Assembly (NCBI GenBank): GCA_964578885.1 | Contig: CAZOEO010000002.1 | Coordinates: forward strand, 186,001-250,000 | From: CAZRHR01 sp964578885 | GTDB lineage: Bacteria; Bacteroidota; Bacteroidia; CAIKAF01 | Length of the DNA stretch: 64,000 nucleotides | Reading direction: 5' to 3' | In this document: piece by piece, positions 37,200 through 46,000 of the stretch | Layout: each line of letters opens with the position of its first letter | Numbering within the stretch: the stretch's first letter is position 1 | Notes under the pieces: model-generated | Database searches by the model: none | What the model was told of the DNA's origin: nothing | The model's input: the letters and a program-made list of their open reading frames with translations, nothing else | Position numbers and translations under genes: made by a program

Positions 37200-37569
37200 C
37201 GACCGAATATTTCTGGCCATTACCTCAAAATTTCTTTGTCAATATGAGGGAGATTTTTCCGTTTCTCTCTATGAAAAACCAAAAGAGGCACTACAGAAAA
37301 TAGCAGAAGGCATCCTGCCTGATTTACTTTTTTTAGACATTAATATGCCTGGAATGGACGGATGGGCTTTTCTTGAAGCTCTGGGTTCGCTTGCTGATGT
37401 TGGTCAAATGCCTGACATATTTATGCTCACTTCTTCCATCGATCCCGCTGATGTGGAACTGGCAAATCAAATTCCTCTGGTCAAAGGGTTTCTTGAAAAA
37501 CCACTTACCCCGGAAAAACTGATCCAAACCGGATTTTTCTCCCATTTGTCTCAAGACAAAACGCCCTAA
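37174..37569 (+). CDS. Single-domain response regulator
   Basis: The protein is 131 residues from ATG 37174, a stand-alone REC domain. It has the acidic pair VWLVDDDRIF, the phospho-acceptor Asp in LLFLDINMPGMDGW, a Thr/Ser switch in IFMLTSS and the Lys in GFLEKPLT. No output domain follows, so it may act by protein-protein contact or within a phosphorelay, as is common for such regulators in Bacteroidota. It overlaps the kinase gene by 26 bp, which strongly links the two. Confidence 0.93.
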   Translation: MKHVWLVDDDRIFLAITSKFLCQYEGDFSVSLYEKPKEALQKIAEGILPDLLFLDINMPGMDGWAFLEALGSLADVGQMPDIFMLTSSIDPADVELANQIPLVKGFLEKPLTPEKLIQTGFFSHLSQDKTP

Positions 37570-37578
37570 GATTGATCC

Positions 37579-38877
37579 ATGGATTTGTCTGTTGCCTTCT
37601 TTATACTCGTCGCTACCATCATCCTGTCTGCCTTTTTTTCAGGGGTGGAAATCGCTTTTATCTCCAGCAATCGTCTTAAACTGGAATTAGACAAAAGCAA
37701 GCCCGGATGGAGTGGCCAATGGCTCGGCTTTATTACAAAAAGTCCTTCTCGATTTATTTCTACTGTGCTGATTGGCAATAATATCGCACTTGTTGTGTAT
37801 GGTATGGTTTGGAGCCAGCTGTTTGATCCCATGTTTACCCTTTGGCTCGAAAAGGCCCAAATTTTTTCAGATGGTTTGTTGATTGCCTTGCAAACCCTGA
37901 TTTCTACCATTGTGATTATTGTTTTGGGTGAATTTATTCCAAAAACTGTTTTTTCACTGAATCCCAATGGTTTACTTCGTGCCGTGGTGGTGCCTGTGGC
38001 TTTTATTCAGGTCATATTATATTATCCGGTAAGTTTTACGGTAGGTCTTACCCGGTTCATTATGCGAACCTTTCTTCGAATGCCCATACAGGATGAAGAA
38101 GTGAACTTGCAGCGAACCGATTTAGGCTATTATTTGCGCGAACTGTCGGATCAAGCCACAGAAGCCAAGGCCGAAGTAGATCATGAAGTACAAATTCTTC
38201 GCAATGCCTTAGACTTTCCCACCATCAAAGCCCGCGAAGGCATGGTGCCCCGGCCAGACATCATTGGCATTTCCGTGGATGCAGACCTGGAGGAACTTCG
38301 GGAAAAATTTATTGCTACCGGACATTCAAAAATTATGGTGTATCGCGAAAGTCTGGATGATATCGTAGGTTTCGTTCATTCTTTTGCCCTGTTTAAACAA
38401 CCTACTTCCATCGCTTCCATCGTGATTCCAGTGCATTTTGTTCCGGAAACCATGCACGTAAAGGATATTCTCACTCAACTGATTCAACAAAGACGTAGCG
38501 TTGCCGTGGTGGTAGATGAATACGGCGGAACCTCCGGCCTCATCACCATGGAGGACATTATCGAAGAAATCTTCGGAGAAATTGAAGATGAACACGATGC
38601 GGAAGATCTCGTGGAAAAGGAATTGGATATTGGACAATACATTTTCTCCGGCCGCCTGGAAATCGATTACTTAAATGAAAAGTATGGTTTGGGTCTCCCT
38701 GAAGATGATCAATACGAAACGTTAGCCGGATATGTTCTGTTCCATCACAGGGATATTCCCAAAAAGGACGAACAGATTGTGATTGGTTTACACTTGTTTC
38801 AGATTACTTCCGTTACACGGGCCAGAATCGATGAAATTAAAGTGTTCACCCATCGGCAGACCACCACCGTTTCCTGA
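37579..38877 (+). CDS. CNNM/HlyC-CorC family transporter (DUF21-CBS)
   Basis: The 432-residue protein has an N-terminal DUF21/CNNM membrane domain (~1-190; FSGVEIAFISSNRLKLE motif, and GEFIPKTVF). A CBS pair follows (~215-335; VPRPDIIGISVDADL, VVVDEYGGTSGLITMEDIIEEIFGEIEDEHD), then a CorC_HlyC C-terminal domain (~345-430; DYLNEKYGLGLPEDDQYETLAGYVL). It may be a Mg2+ transporter or, in some Bacteroidota, a gliding-related paralogue (GldE-like); neither is decided by sequence. It starts 9 bp after the response regulator. It converges on the M28 peptidase gene with a 2-bp gap. Confidence 0.9.
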   Translation: MDLSVAFFILVATIILSAFFSGVEIAFISSNRLKLELDKSKPGWSGQWLGFITKSPSRFISTVLIGNNIALVVYGMVWSQLFDPMFTLWLEKAQIFSDGLLIALQTLISTIVIIVLGEFIPKTVFSLNPNGLLRAVVVPVAFIQVILYYPVSFTVGLTRFIMRTFLRMPIQDEEVNLQRTDLGYYLRELSDQATEAKAEVDHEVQILRNALDFPTIKAREGMVPRPDIIGISVDADLEELREKFIATGHSKIMVYRESLDDIVGFVHSFALFKQPTSIASIVIPVHFVPETMHVKDILTQLIQQRRSVAVVVDEYGGTSGLITMEDIIEEIFGEIEDEHDAEDLVEKELDIGQYIFSGRLEIDYLNEKYGLGLPEDDQYETLAGYVLFHHRDIPKKDEQIVIGLHLFQITSVTRARIDEIKVFTHRQTTTVS

Positions 38878-38879
38878 TT

Positions 38880-40547
38880 TTACCAGGTGATTTTTACTTC
38901 TTTTTCTTCCTCCTGTCTTTTAAATCTCAACGTAGAGGTTTGCCCTTTGGTGTATTTACCCAATACATTCATGTATCCGTAAATATCAGAAATCTGAACA
39001 TCGTCGATGGCCAGGAGGATGTCGCCACCCGTTAAACCAGCCATTGCCGCAGGCTTCCCTTCGGTGACACCGGAAATTTTCATGCCTTTCCCTTCCCACG
39101 CATAATCTGGAACCACGCCCAGAGATACCTTCGCGCTCATTCTCGTTTGTTCTGGTTCCTTCGTCTTTTGAAAAGGTATGGTATCGACCCGGTCTAATCC
39201 ATAACTCATTTGGGCCACATAATCTGCAATTTCCAGAATTCCCTGAAGATTCAGTGTGCCGACGTCGTCGGAAGGCATGTGGTAATCGGCATGCGTACCG
39301 GTGAAAAAGTGAACGGCGGGAATTCCTTTATGATAAAAGCTGGCATGGTCCGATGGCCCAACGCCACTTTCTGTGGTTTTTATTAGCATGCCATGGAGAC
39401 GCAAGGTATCTGTAATAGACGTAAACACGGGTGATGTGCCTACGCCATTGATTACCAATCCTTTTGTTTCTTTTTCCAACCTTCCAACCATGTCCATATT
39501 GAGCATCGCACGCATCTGTAAAGCATGGATGTTTGGATTTTCCAGAAATGCAGAGGAGCCCAACAGGCCGAGTTCTTCTCCTGAAAAGGCTATAAATAAG
39601 ATGTTTAACCTACGAAGTGGTTTTTGCTTCAATAATTGCGCGACCCGAAGCATGGCCGCCACGCCGGAAGCATTGTCATCTGCGCCATTGTGCACCGCAG
39701 GTTCTGTACCTCGATATCTTGAATTTTCTTCGCCCCAGCCAACATGGTCATAATGTGCACCAATGACCAGGGTGCGTTTGGCGCCATTATCCTGGAAAAA
39801 CGCCACATTATAACCTGTTCCTGTCGTTTTTTGAAGTTGGATTTCCATCCTGCATGGTTTTCCGGCTTGCCCGGAAAGGTCTTCATCGATAAAAATGGCT
39901 GGAATGGAGGCCGTTTGCACGCGCGGAGATAAGGTTTGAGAGGGTTTTTCGGTAAGGGTGTCTTTTCTGTAAAAAAGTACGCCGGACAGCCCTTTTTGCT
40001 CTGCCGTACGAATGCGTCTGATGAGCGAACTATATTGTGCTAAAGGAGAATGCGGATGGGGAAGGGGGGGCAGGCCGATATCAATCAGGGCAATTTTTCC
40101 CTGTAAATTTGTTTTTCCTGCATAATCATCGTGCCCATGTTCCGGTGCCGAAATGCCAAAACCCATATCGATTAAGTTTCCCATGGGCTGGCCACTGCCC
40201 GTACCGGAGACCGGATAAGATTGTGCCGACATGGCATAAAATTTTCCGGGAAGGGCGCACATGGGATCCGGAGAAGATTTGGCTTTCACTTTTTGTGTAA
40301 ACGAAAAAGGCAGCAAACCATCTTGACTTCCAAAAGGTTTCAGACCTAATTGCATGAATTGGTCCCGAATAAACTGCGCGCTTCTATGTTCGCCATCGGT
40401 GCCGGTGAGCCGGCCTTCCTGTGCATCATCTGCCAGAAAGGAAACATAGGTCTGAATGCTGTTCAAACCACCATCTACCTGAGTTTGCGCCGTAGCAAAG
40501 GTGAAAAAGCATACGCTTACCGGAAAAAGAAAGAATCGACACTTCAT
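38880..40547 (-). CDS. Secreted M28-family peptidase with PDZ domain
   Basis: The 555-residue protein has a signal peptide (~1-20), an N-terminal helical lead, a PA-like insert (~130-240), and an M28 zinc-peptidase domain (~255-455). Dinuclear zinc ligands visible are His and Asp in GAHYDHVG and ADDNASG, the Glu pair in FSGEELGLLGS, Asp in NMDMVGRL and His near ADYHMPSDD. A PDZ domain follows (~465-555; GMKISGVTEGKPAAMAGLTGGDILLAI). It is likely an aminopeptidase or dipeptidase exported to the periplasm. No T9SS sorting signal is visible. The TACTTTTA promoter ends 4 nt before the ATG. Confidence 0.92.
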   Translation of the reverse strand: MKCRFFLFPVSVCFFTFATAQTQVDGGLNSIQTYVSFLADDAQEGRLTGTDGEHRSAQFIRDQFMQLGLKPFGSQDGLLPFSFTQKVKAKSSPDPMCALPGKFYAMSAQSYPVSGTGSGQPMGNLIDMGFGISAPEHGHDDYAGKTNLQGKIALIDIGLPPLPHPHSPLAQYSSLIRRIRTAEQKGLSGVLFYRKDTLTEKPSQTLSPRVQTASIPAIFIDEDLSGQAGKPCRMEIQLQKTTGTGYNVAFFQDNGAKRTLVIGAHYDHVGWGEENSRYRGTEPAVHNGADDNASGVAAMLRVAQLLKQKPLRRLNILFIAFSGEELGLLGSSAFLENPNIHALQMRAMLNMDMVGRLEKETKGLVINGVGTSPVFTSITDTLRLHGMLIKTTESGVGPSDHASFYHKGIPAVHFFTGTHADYHMPSDDVGTLNLQGILEIADYVAQMSYGLDRVDTIPFQKTKEPEQTRMSAKVSLGVVPDYAWEGKGMKISGVTEGKPAAMAGLTGGDILLAIDDVQISDIYGYMNVLGKYTKGQTSTLRFKRQEEEKEVKITW

Positions 40548-40551
40548 GCCC

Positions 40552-40559
40552 TAAAAGTA
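40552..40559 (-). promoter_or_regulatory. Near-consensus promoter of the M28 peptidase
   Basis: The minus strand reads TACTTTTA, one base from TAnnTTTG, followed by four bases (gggc) and the ATG at 40547, which would give a leaderless transcript. Confidence 0.45.
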
Positions 40560-40682
40560 CAGGATTTTGGCCAATTCACTTCGGCTCTCTGCACAAAATC
40601 ACTAACTGTAGGGAGCGGGATTCAATCGCCTTCGTATCTTTACCCTTTCTTCTTTTCACCCAATGTTTTAAACCAATTTCAA

Positions 40683-41693
40683 ATGGGAAGCCCTTTTCAT
40701 TTTTTTATGTCCTTCCGTCCCCTTTTATCTTTTGGGAAACCGAGTCTGGTTTTGTGGTTGGGCCTTCTATGGCTTTTACCTTTTCAATTGGCGGCATATA
40801 CATGGAATGAGCCTTGGTTTGAGCAATACTTTCCCAAAGTAACACATGTGCTTCAGGTGAAAATACTGGACAATAGTTCCTTTGAATTCGCCGATGTAGA
40901 AGTGGTGGCAACCCTTGCGGGAAAACCCGTTTCGGGAAAATTTAGGATTCAGGGTTTTTTCAACCTGAACACTTGCATAGATCAGGGAGAACCGATTCCC
41001 GGAATCTGGTTGCAGAAAATGGATACCTGTTACCTTTTTGTTCGTCAGGGAAAAGGCCGTTCTTTTCAATTGCCTACGCCCACCAGTGGTATGGTGCCAC
41101 TTTCTTCCGGATGGGTCAATTGTTCTTTACGACATAGTTATCACCAAACCATCATACAGAAAGACTTTTTTGAAAAAGCCATTCGTGCTACGTATGCGGC
41201 ATTTCGGGGGCAACCTTTGGCCGATTCTACCCTTTTTACAGAAATCTCAGCATGGCTTGGGAAAGCGCCTGCCAGTCCTTTCGGAGAAACGGAAACGGAT
41301 TTTTACCACCAGCAAGTGGCGCTCGAATTGGTTTATCATTTAAAGTTAAAGGAGTTGATTTCTTTGGTGATGCCTTTTGCCCAACACGAGCAATCTCTGC
41401 ATCAGTTGAGTGCTTTCCGCGCGTTTCGTGCTGCGCCGTCGGAAGACATGACCCGATTTGTTTTTGATGAGGTTCGCAATCCCAATCTTCATAAAATGGT
41501 TCGGTCTGTTGCCCTGGAAACCCTGTTGCAAAGCTCTTTTAAGCCGGATCGGATGTCGCTGGAGCAGTTTTATGCGGAAACCCAAGACGAGTATATTGGA
41601 TTTGGCGGAGATATTCGCGATCCGCGAACTTGTACGCAATTGTCCGGTGTAAGGACATTAACAGCCAGTTTGTTGCGCCAGTTGGCTCCTTGA
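40683..41693 (+). CDS. Secreted protein of unknown function
   Basis: The protein is 336 residues from the ATG at 40683, which gives a good signal sequence (hydrophobic core LVLWLGLLWLLPFQLAA). ATG 40707 is an alternative. The longer reading from 40350 overlaps the M28 gene and is rejected. After the signal come beta-rich segments (FEFADVEVVATLAGKPVSGKF) with two Cys residues, then a helical C-terminal half. The C-terminal half has repeated short helices (MTRFVFDEVRNPNLHKMVRSVALETLL), vaguely HEAT-like. No enzyme motif is visible and I do not recognise the family. A TATCTTTA element at 40635-40642 may be its promoter. It converges on lptC. Confidence 0.7.
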   Translation: MGSPFHFFMSFRPLLSFGKPSLVLWLGLLWLLPFQLAAYTWNEPWFEQYFPKVTHVLQVKILDNSSFEFADVEVVATLAGKPVSGKFRIQGFFNLNTCIDQGEPIPGIWLQKMDTCYLFVRQGKGRSFQLPTPTSGMVPLSSGWVNCSLRHSYHQTIIQKDFFEKAIRATYAAFRGQPLADSTLFTEISAWLGKAPASPFGETETDFYHQQVALELVYHLKLKELISLVMPFAQHEQSLHQLSAFRAFRAAPSEDMTRFVFDEVRNPNLHKMVRSVALETLLQSSFKPDRMSLEQFYAETQDEYIGFGGDIRDPRTCTQLSGVRTLTASLLRQLAP

Positions 41694-41697
41694 GGTT

Positions 41698-42255
41698 TTA
41701 CCAGTTGCTTACGGGAAGGGTCATTCGGGCTTGATTCCCATGTAAAAAAGTAGAAGAATCCGGATAGGCGATCATGCCTAACAATTCGGTAACCCGGCCA
41801 TTGGGCGAGATAATCCATACCAATTCGTGGGTATAGATGGTTTTGGATTGTTCATTCCAAAATAATCGGGAAGTTTTTAGCGTATCTCCCGTATTTCTGA
41901 CCATGGTTACGTTTCCGATGGCTTCCATGATGCCAGATTTATCGTAAAAAATGCCCGTGTCGGCCACCAAATAGTTGGTTTTTTTCGCACTTCCCATTTC
42001 CAGTTTCATGCCATTGGGCATCACACTTCGGGGTTGTTCTCCGAGAAAAATCTCCCTCAAAGGGGCGTCTAATCGGAAGAGCGGACCTGTAGAATCGGAG
42101 TAAGTGAGCCTCACCTGATGCGTAACCAGAACGGGTTGCTCACGGTCTCCGGCCAGTTCCATGACTTTTTCTAAATCATTGACGCAGCCATAAAAAAGGA
42201 TGGCCGTTCCCAGAACGACCATCCTTTTCATCGCATGGATGCTATTTTTTTTCAT
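41698..42255 (-). CDS. lptC: LPS export periplasmic protein LptC
   Basis: The 185-residue protein has a lipoprotein-like N-terminus (TAILFYGC, Cys ~24; E. coli LptC is instead a TM-anchored protein). The rest is a beta-jellyroll-type domain with repeating short strands (LVTHQVRLTYSDS..., NYLVADTGIFYDKSGIMEAIGNVTMVRNTGDTLKT). This pattern fits the LptC/OstA-like periplasmic bridge of the LPS transport machine. It is the last gene of the coaX-OMP-TPR-lptC operon, 1 bp after the TPR gene. It fits with lpxH elsewhere in the window as part of LPS assembly. Confidence 0.88.
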   Translation of the reverse strand: MKKNSIHAMKRMVVLGTAILFYGCVNDLEKVMELAGDREQPVLVTHQVRLTYSDSTGPLFRLDAPLREIFLGEQPRSVMPNGMKLEMGSAKKTNYLVADTGIFYDKSGIMEAIGNVTMVRNTGDTLKTSRLFWNEQSKTIYTHELVWIISPNGRVTELLGMIAYPDSSTFLHGNQARMTLPVSNW

Positions 42256-42256
42256 T

Positions 42257-43603
42257 TTACTGACGGGTTCTCACCGTAGTCGATTCACCAATCCAACAGC
42301 CAACGCTAATCGGGCTTCCGTCTTTCAAATCTTTGAAGAAACAGTCGGATTGCAATGGGAATCTGGCCGAAACAGAGTTGAGTCTTCTGCGGGCTTCATT
42401 TTCCAATGAAGGATCGGTGTTTCGGGCCTGATTGTATTTATCGGCAGCGGCCCACAATGCAGCACCTGCGGTGCAAGGGTCATCGCCTGCGCATTGTCTG
42501 GCACTGCTGGCATATAAATCTCCGATGAACAGATACGCCCAACCGAAATCTGGTTTGATTTCCAAAAGTCGACGAGCTACTTTTCTGGCACCAGAAGCAT
42601 CACCGCAAGCATAGGTCTGTAATGCCAGGGCTTTTCCATACACCATTTTCTTGGGAGACTGTGCCTCTTCCATGTCGAAGGCTTTTTGGAATGAACCCAA
42701 AGAAGCATCGCAGTTTCCGGCATTCAGATGCAGTCTGGCCAGCAGCCAATATCCTTGCGCCGTTGGATTCAACTTCACGTTTTGCTCGAACAGAGCAATG
42801 AGAACGGCATCCGATTTAAAGGCGTCCAGCTTCATACATTTCTTTTTGTCTAAGGCTGCCGCAGCTTTTTTAATCCAGTTGGGATCCGCTTTTTTGGTTT
42901 CGTAATCTCTCTTGAAGATATCTACCAACGACTCACAAGTTAAACATGGACCGGCCAGTTTATCTACTTTTTCCTGCGCAAGGGTATAATTGGCAAAACG
43001 AAGTGAGTCTTTGTCTTCATATTTTTCGAGGTTGAGCTCGATATAATCGGCTAATTCATTATAGACCTCGATAACTTCCTCGCAGCCAAGTTTGTTTTGT
43101 TTTCTCATGATGGCCGTAAACTGCATGTAGAGGTACATGATTTCCGCTTCGGCATCTACGCCACCAAGTCGAAGGGCTTTTTCAGCTTGTTTATGAACCA
43201 CATCATATTCTTTGGTTCTGAATTTGGCGTAAGAACGTAGGCGGCGCCCCTCGATTAATGCAGGCGTTCCAAACCGCGCGTCTTGTTGTGCGGCAATAAG
43301 CCGACGGTCATATAACAAATCCAAACTATCCAGAAGTCCTTGCTTTCTGCTGCTTAATGTGGTGTCAGAGAGCATTGCCCAATACATTTGTTCACCATAA
43401 ATGTATAATCCGGTGCTCACGGTAAGGCAGCTATCCAGAAGAAACTTCATGGTCGGCATGGCGTATTGATAAGACTTATCTTTTACATTGTCCTGAAGGA
43501 TGGTGTATTGTCTTTTGCATTCATCTGAGCTTTGTGCCTGGATTTGTGGGGCCATCCAACCCAATAATCCGAATGTTAAAATGCCTAATCTCCACATTTT
43601 CAT
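42257..43603 (-). CDS. Secreted TPR-containing protein
   Basis: The 448-residue protein has a signal peptide (~1-23; GLLGWMAPQIQAQ) and is mostly helical. TPR-like repeats are seen mainly in the second half (YWLLARLHLNAGNCDASLGSFQKAFD; KPDFGWAYLFIGDLYASSARQCAGD; LWAAADKYNQAR...). Paired Cys residues suggest disulfides in the periplasm. The exact function is unknown. The position between an outer-membrane protein gene and lptC suggests a role in envelope assembly, but this is only inference. Confidence 0.82.
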   Translation of the reverse strand: MKMWRLGILTFGLLGWMAPQIQAQSSDECKRQYTILQDNVKDKSYQYAMPTMKFLLDSCLTVSTGLYIYGEQMYWAMLSDTTLSSRKQGLLDSLDLLYDRRLIAAQQDARFGTPALIEGRRLRSYAKFRTKEYDVVHKQAEKALRLGGVDAEAEIMYLYMQFTAIMRKQNKLGCEEVIEVYNELADYIELNLEKYEDKDSLRFANYTLAQEKVDKLAGPCLTCESLVDIFKRDYETKKADPNWIKKAAAALDKKKCMKLDAFKSDAVLIALFEQNVKLNPTAQGYWLLARLHLNAGNCDASLGSFQKAFDMEEAQSPKKMVYGKALALQTYACGDASGARKVARRLLEIKPDFGWAYLFIGDLYASSARQCAGDDPCTAGAALWAAADKYNQARNTDPSLENEARRRLNSVSARFPLQSDCFFKDLKDGSPISVGCWIGESTTVRTRQ

Positions 43604-43614
43604 GATGTTTTATT

Positions 43615-45009
43615 TTAGTTATACAAAGGTCGGTCGAACCACCATTCACGTAAGGTGAAACCGAGATTCAACCGGAAAAAGAAATCAGAACCGGCATTGT
43701 CTGCCCTTGGTTGTCCGGTAAAAAAGTCAGCTCCGATGTTAATAAAGCTTCCTGTTCTCCGGGCTTTTGTAAGGTTAATATTATACACATACCGGTGCTT
43801 CACAGGTATGCCAAGGCCAAAACTCATGCCAAACTCATCGATGGGAACCTGATCCGGGCGAATTCCACGGTTGGCATATCGCAAGCCGGCTCTGAGGATT
43901 AAATTTTGTTTGAAAGCCAAACCATTCGCAAACTTTTGTCGAAGATTAAATGGTCGGAATTGTCCGCCCAAGGCGAAGACCCAGTGACTGGCGTATACGG
44001 GTACGGAATTTCCGAAATACCTGAAGTTTTGATACGCAATATGACTCACATCCAGTGCGATGGTGAATTGGTCAGGGTTTCCAATGGCAAGTCCTGCAGA
44101 CCATTTAGACGGCATGGTAACGGCCCCTGTGGTTCCCGACAGATTTAAGGTGTCGTATCCGAATTCGCCGTTGGTGCCCGGGAAAAATTGAATGCCTGTC
44201 TCGTTTCGATCTACAGCGTAGTCAAGCTGGGGCGTGTAACTAAGTCCGGCAACTACTTGCATAGACCGTTTTAGTGTATCTTTTTTACCATCTGGTCTTG
44301 GTAAAAGCTCATGATACTTGAATCTCCAACGGTATTGAATGCCAAAATCGTAAGAGAAACTGGACGTTCGCACTGTTTCTTTGAGCCGGGTGGCCAGGAG
44401 GTCGGGATCTTCGAATCGCAGGCTCCGAATTCTGGAGACGGAACCAAAATTAAAGTGGCCGTTTACACCGATAAAAATGCCTTTCCATAGCCGGAATCCA
44501 GTGCCGGCCGTTACGCGATTCCATCCGCCTTCTCCATTAAAACGTCTGGCTTGCAATAGTGTGTCGCTGCCAAGGGTTTGTAAAACAGTATCCCGGAAAT
44601 CGTAACCCATGAAACTAAGCGGACGAAATCCAGCGGCCAATCCCCATCCAAACTTTTTTCTTTGCATGATGGGCAAGCCTATTTGTATTTGATTCAAATG
44701 CAAATTCCATTCTCTTACGTTGGCCGAATTGGGAAAAGTACGCTGTCCGATGTTGAGTTCACCTCCCACCTGAAATTGCGTAATATCAAGTGCCGCATAA
44801 GAAGCCGGATTCAAAAAATTGAGCATGGAACTATCCAGAATAGCTGCAGACACGCCACCCATTCCAAATCCGCTTTGCACAGAAGGTTCATACCATTTCC
44901 CGATTCCGAAATAAGAATAAGGAGGTTGATTATCAACCTGAGCTCTTAAAGGCAGTAAGAACAGACTGGCAAAGATGAATAGTCCGTATGTTATTTGGTG
45001 TTTTCCCAT
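43615..45009 (-). CDS. Outer-membrane beta-barrel protein
   Basis: The protein is 464 residues from the ATG at 45009. It has a signal peptide (ending LLPLRAQ) and alternating amphipathic strands throughout. Motifs include GMGGVSAAI... NFLNPASYAA, as in FadL-type barrels, and a C-terminal strand with aromatic residues. A FadL-like OMPP1 relation is likely but distant; substrate is unknown. It overlaps the end of coaX by 19 bp, and the TPR gene starts 11 bp after it. This places it in the coaX operon. Confidence 0.82.
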   Translation of the reverse strand: MGKHQITYGLFIFASLFLLPLRAQVDNQPPYSYFGIGKWYEPSVQSGFGMGGVSAAILDSSMLNFLNPASYAALDITQFQVGGELNIGQRTFPNSANVREWNLHLNQIQIGLPIMQRKKFGWGLAAGFRPLSFMGYDFRDTVLQTLGSDTLLQARRFNGEGGWNRVTAGTGFRLWKGIFIGVNGHFNFGSVSRIRSLRFEDPDLLATRLKETVRTSSFSYDFGIQYRWRFKYHELLPRPDGKKDTLKRSMQVVAGLSYTPQLDYAVDRNETGIQFFPGTNGEFGYDTLNLSGTTGAVTMPSKWSAGLAIGNPDQFTIALDVSHIAYQNFRYFGNSVPVYASHWVFALGGQFRPFNLRQKFANGLAFKQNLILRAGLRYANRGIRPDQVPIDEFGMSFGLGIPVKHRYVYNINLTKARRTGSFINIGADFFTGQPRADNAGSDFFFRLNLGFTLREWWFDRPLYN

Positions 45010-45722
45010 TGACGCATGGTATAAGCCAGCCCTTCTAAAATTAAATTTGGCGCTGCAAATATGGGACATTCAGCTATATTCTCAAACCCTGAAGCGTCCC
45101 CACCTGTGATAATTACTTTTCCCTGGGGGAATTTTTTCTGAAAATCCTGATAAAAACCTTTGAATTCATGCAGGGTTCCCGCCAGAATTCCTCCCGCCAA
45201 CGCCGCTTGGGTATTTTGTCCAGGTATATGTATTGGTACTTCCAGTTCTGCAACCGGAAGTTTACTGGTGAAATGGTTCATGGCCCGGGCTCGCATCATA
45301 CGGCCGGGAGAGATGACACCACCTCTGTATTTTCCTGCCGTAAACCACTCGTAGGTAATGCACGTGCCGGCATCCACGACCAAAAAATCTTGTTCAGGAA
45401 AATGAAAAACCCCGCCGGCCACTGCAGCCAACCGATCAATACCCAAGGTTTCGGGGGTGTCATATTCAAATTGGAAAGGCCATGGCGAAGTATAATCTGC
45501 AAAAAAAACGCGCTCGGGCTCCATGCCATTAGGGCCAATTTTTTCTTGATGAACGGAAGAAACAATACAAAAAGAGGTCTTGTCCAACGGCAAGGGCTGG
45601 GCCAATTCATCTGTAATTCGGCCCGGCCAAACCCACACTTGCGACACAGCATCAGCACCTTCCTCGAAATACCCCACTTTGGTTCGGGTATTGCCTTCGT
45701 CTATGACCAACACTGATTTCAT
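44991..45722 (-). CDS. coaX: Type III pantothenate kinase
   Basis: The enzyme is 243 residues from the ATG at 45722. CoaX motifs are present: phosphate-binding VIDEGNTRTKVG near the N-terminus, GIDRLAAVAG, the catalytic-Asp region VVDAGTCITYEWF, and GGVISPGRMMRARAM. It phosphorylates pantothenate as the first step of CoA synthesis. Type III enzymes typically need a monovalent cation and are not feedback-inhibited by CoA. The ATG at 45722 is chosen over 45737 because the family begins just before the phosphate-binding motif. It leads the operon with the outer-membrane protein, TPR protein and lptC. Confidence 0.95.
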   Translation of the reverse strand: MKSVLVIDEGNTRTKVGYFEEGADAVSQVWVWPGRITDELAQPLPLDKTSFCIVSSVHQEKIGPNGMEPERVFFADYTSPWPFQFEYDTPETLGIDRLAAVAGGVFHFPEQDFLVVDAGTCITYEWFTAGKYRGGVISPGRMMRARAMNHFTSKLPVAELEVPIHIPGQNTQAALAGGILAGTLHEFKGFYQDFQKKFPQGKVIITGGDASGFENIAECPIFAAPNLILEGLAYTMRQWENTK

Positions 45723-45840
45723 CCAACCCATAACCACTTTTTGATGTGTTTATTATAATGTGATGAAAACAAATTTATCCACTTGTGGCAAAAAAACCTT
45801 GGAAATTAAAAATTCCTTTATAGATTTGCAGCCCATTCAG

Positions 45841-45913
45841 GGTACCATAGCTCAGTTGGTAGAGCAAAGGACTGAAAATCCTTGTGTCGCTGGTTCGATT
45901 CCAGCTGGTACCA
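45841..45913 (+). tRNA. tRNA-Phe (anticodon GAA)
   Basis: A 73-nt cloverleaf. The acceptor stem is GGTACCA / TGGTACC with discriminator A. The anticodon stem AAGGA / TCCTT encloses GAA at 45874-45876, and the T-arm contains GGTTCGATTCC. CCA is not fully encoded after the discriminator. A strong terminator follows directly. Confidence 0.97.
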
Positions 45914-45918
45914 CTACC

Positions 45919-45960
45919 AAAACGCAAATTTCTATCAATACAGAAATTTGCGTTTTTTTT
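45919..45960 (+). terminator. Terminator downstream of tRNA-Phe
   Basis: A perfect 15-bp stem (AAAACGCAAATTTCT / AGAAATTTGCGTTTT) with an 8-nt loop and a T-run. It separates the tRNA transcript from the downstream glycine-rich gene. Confidence 0.92.
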
Positions 45961-46000
45961 TGTTTCAAAAAATGGCTATTTTCACTCAAATATCGAGAAA

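Noticed and set aside
45841..45960. tRNA-Phe as an integration site for a mobile element
   Set aside because: No integrase, no direct repeat of the tRNA 3' end and no compositional shift was seen downstream; the following gene is a secreted protein like others in the window.
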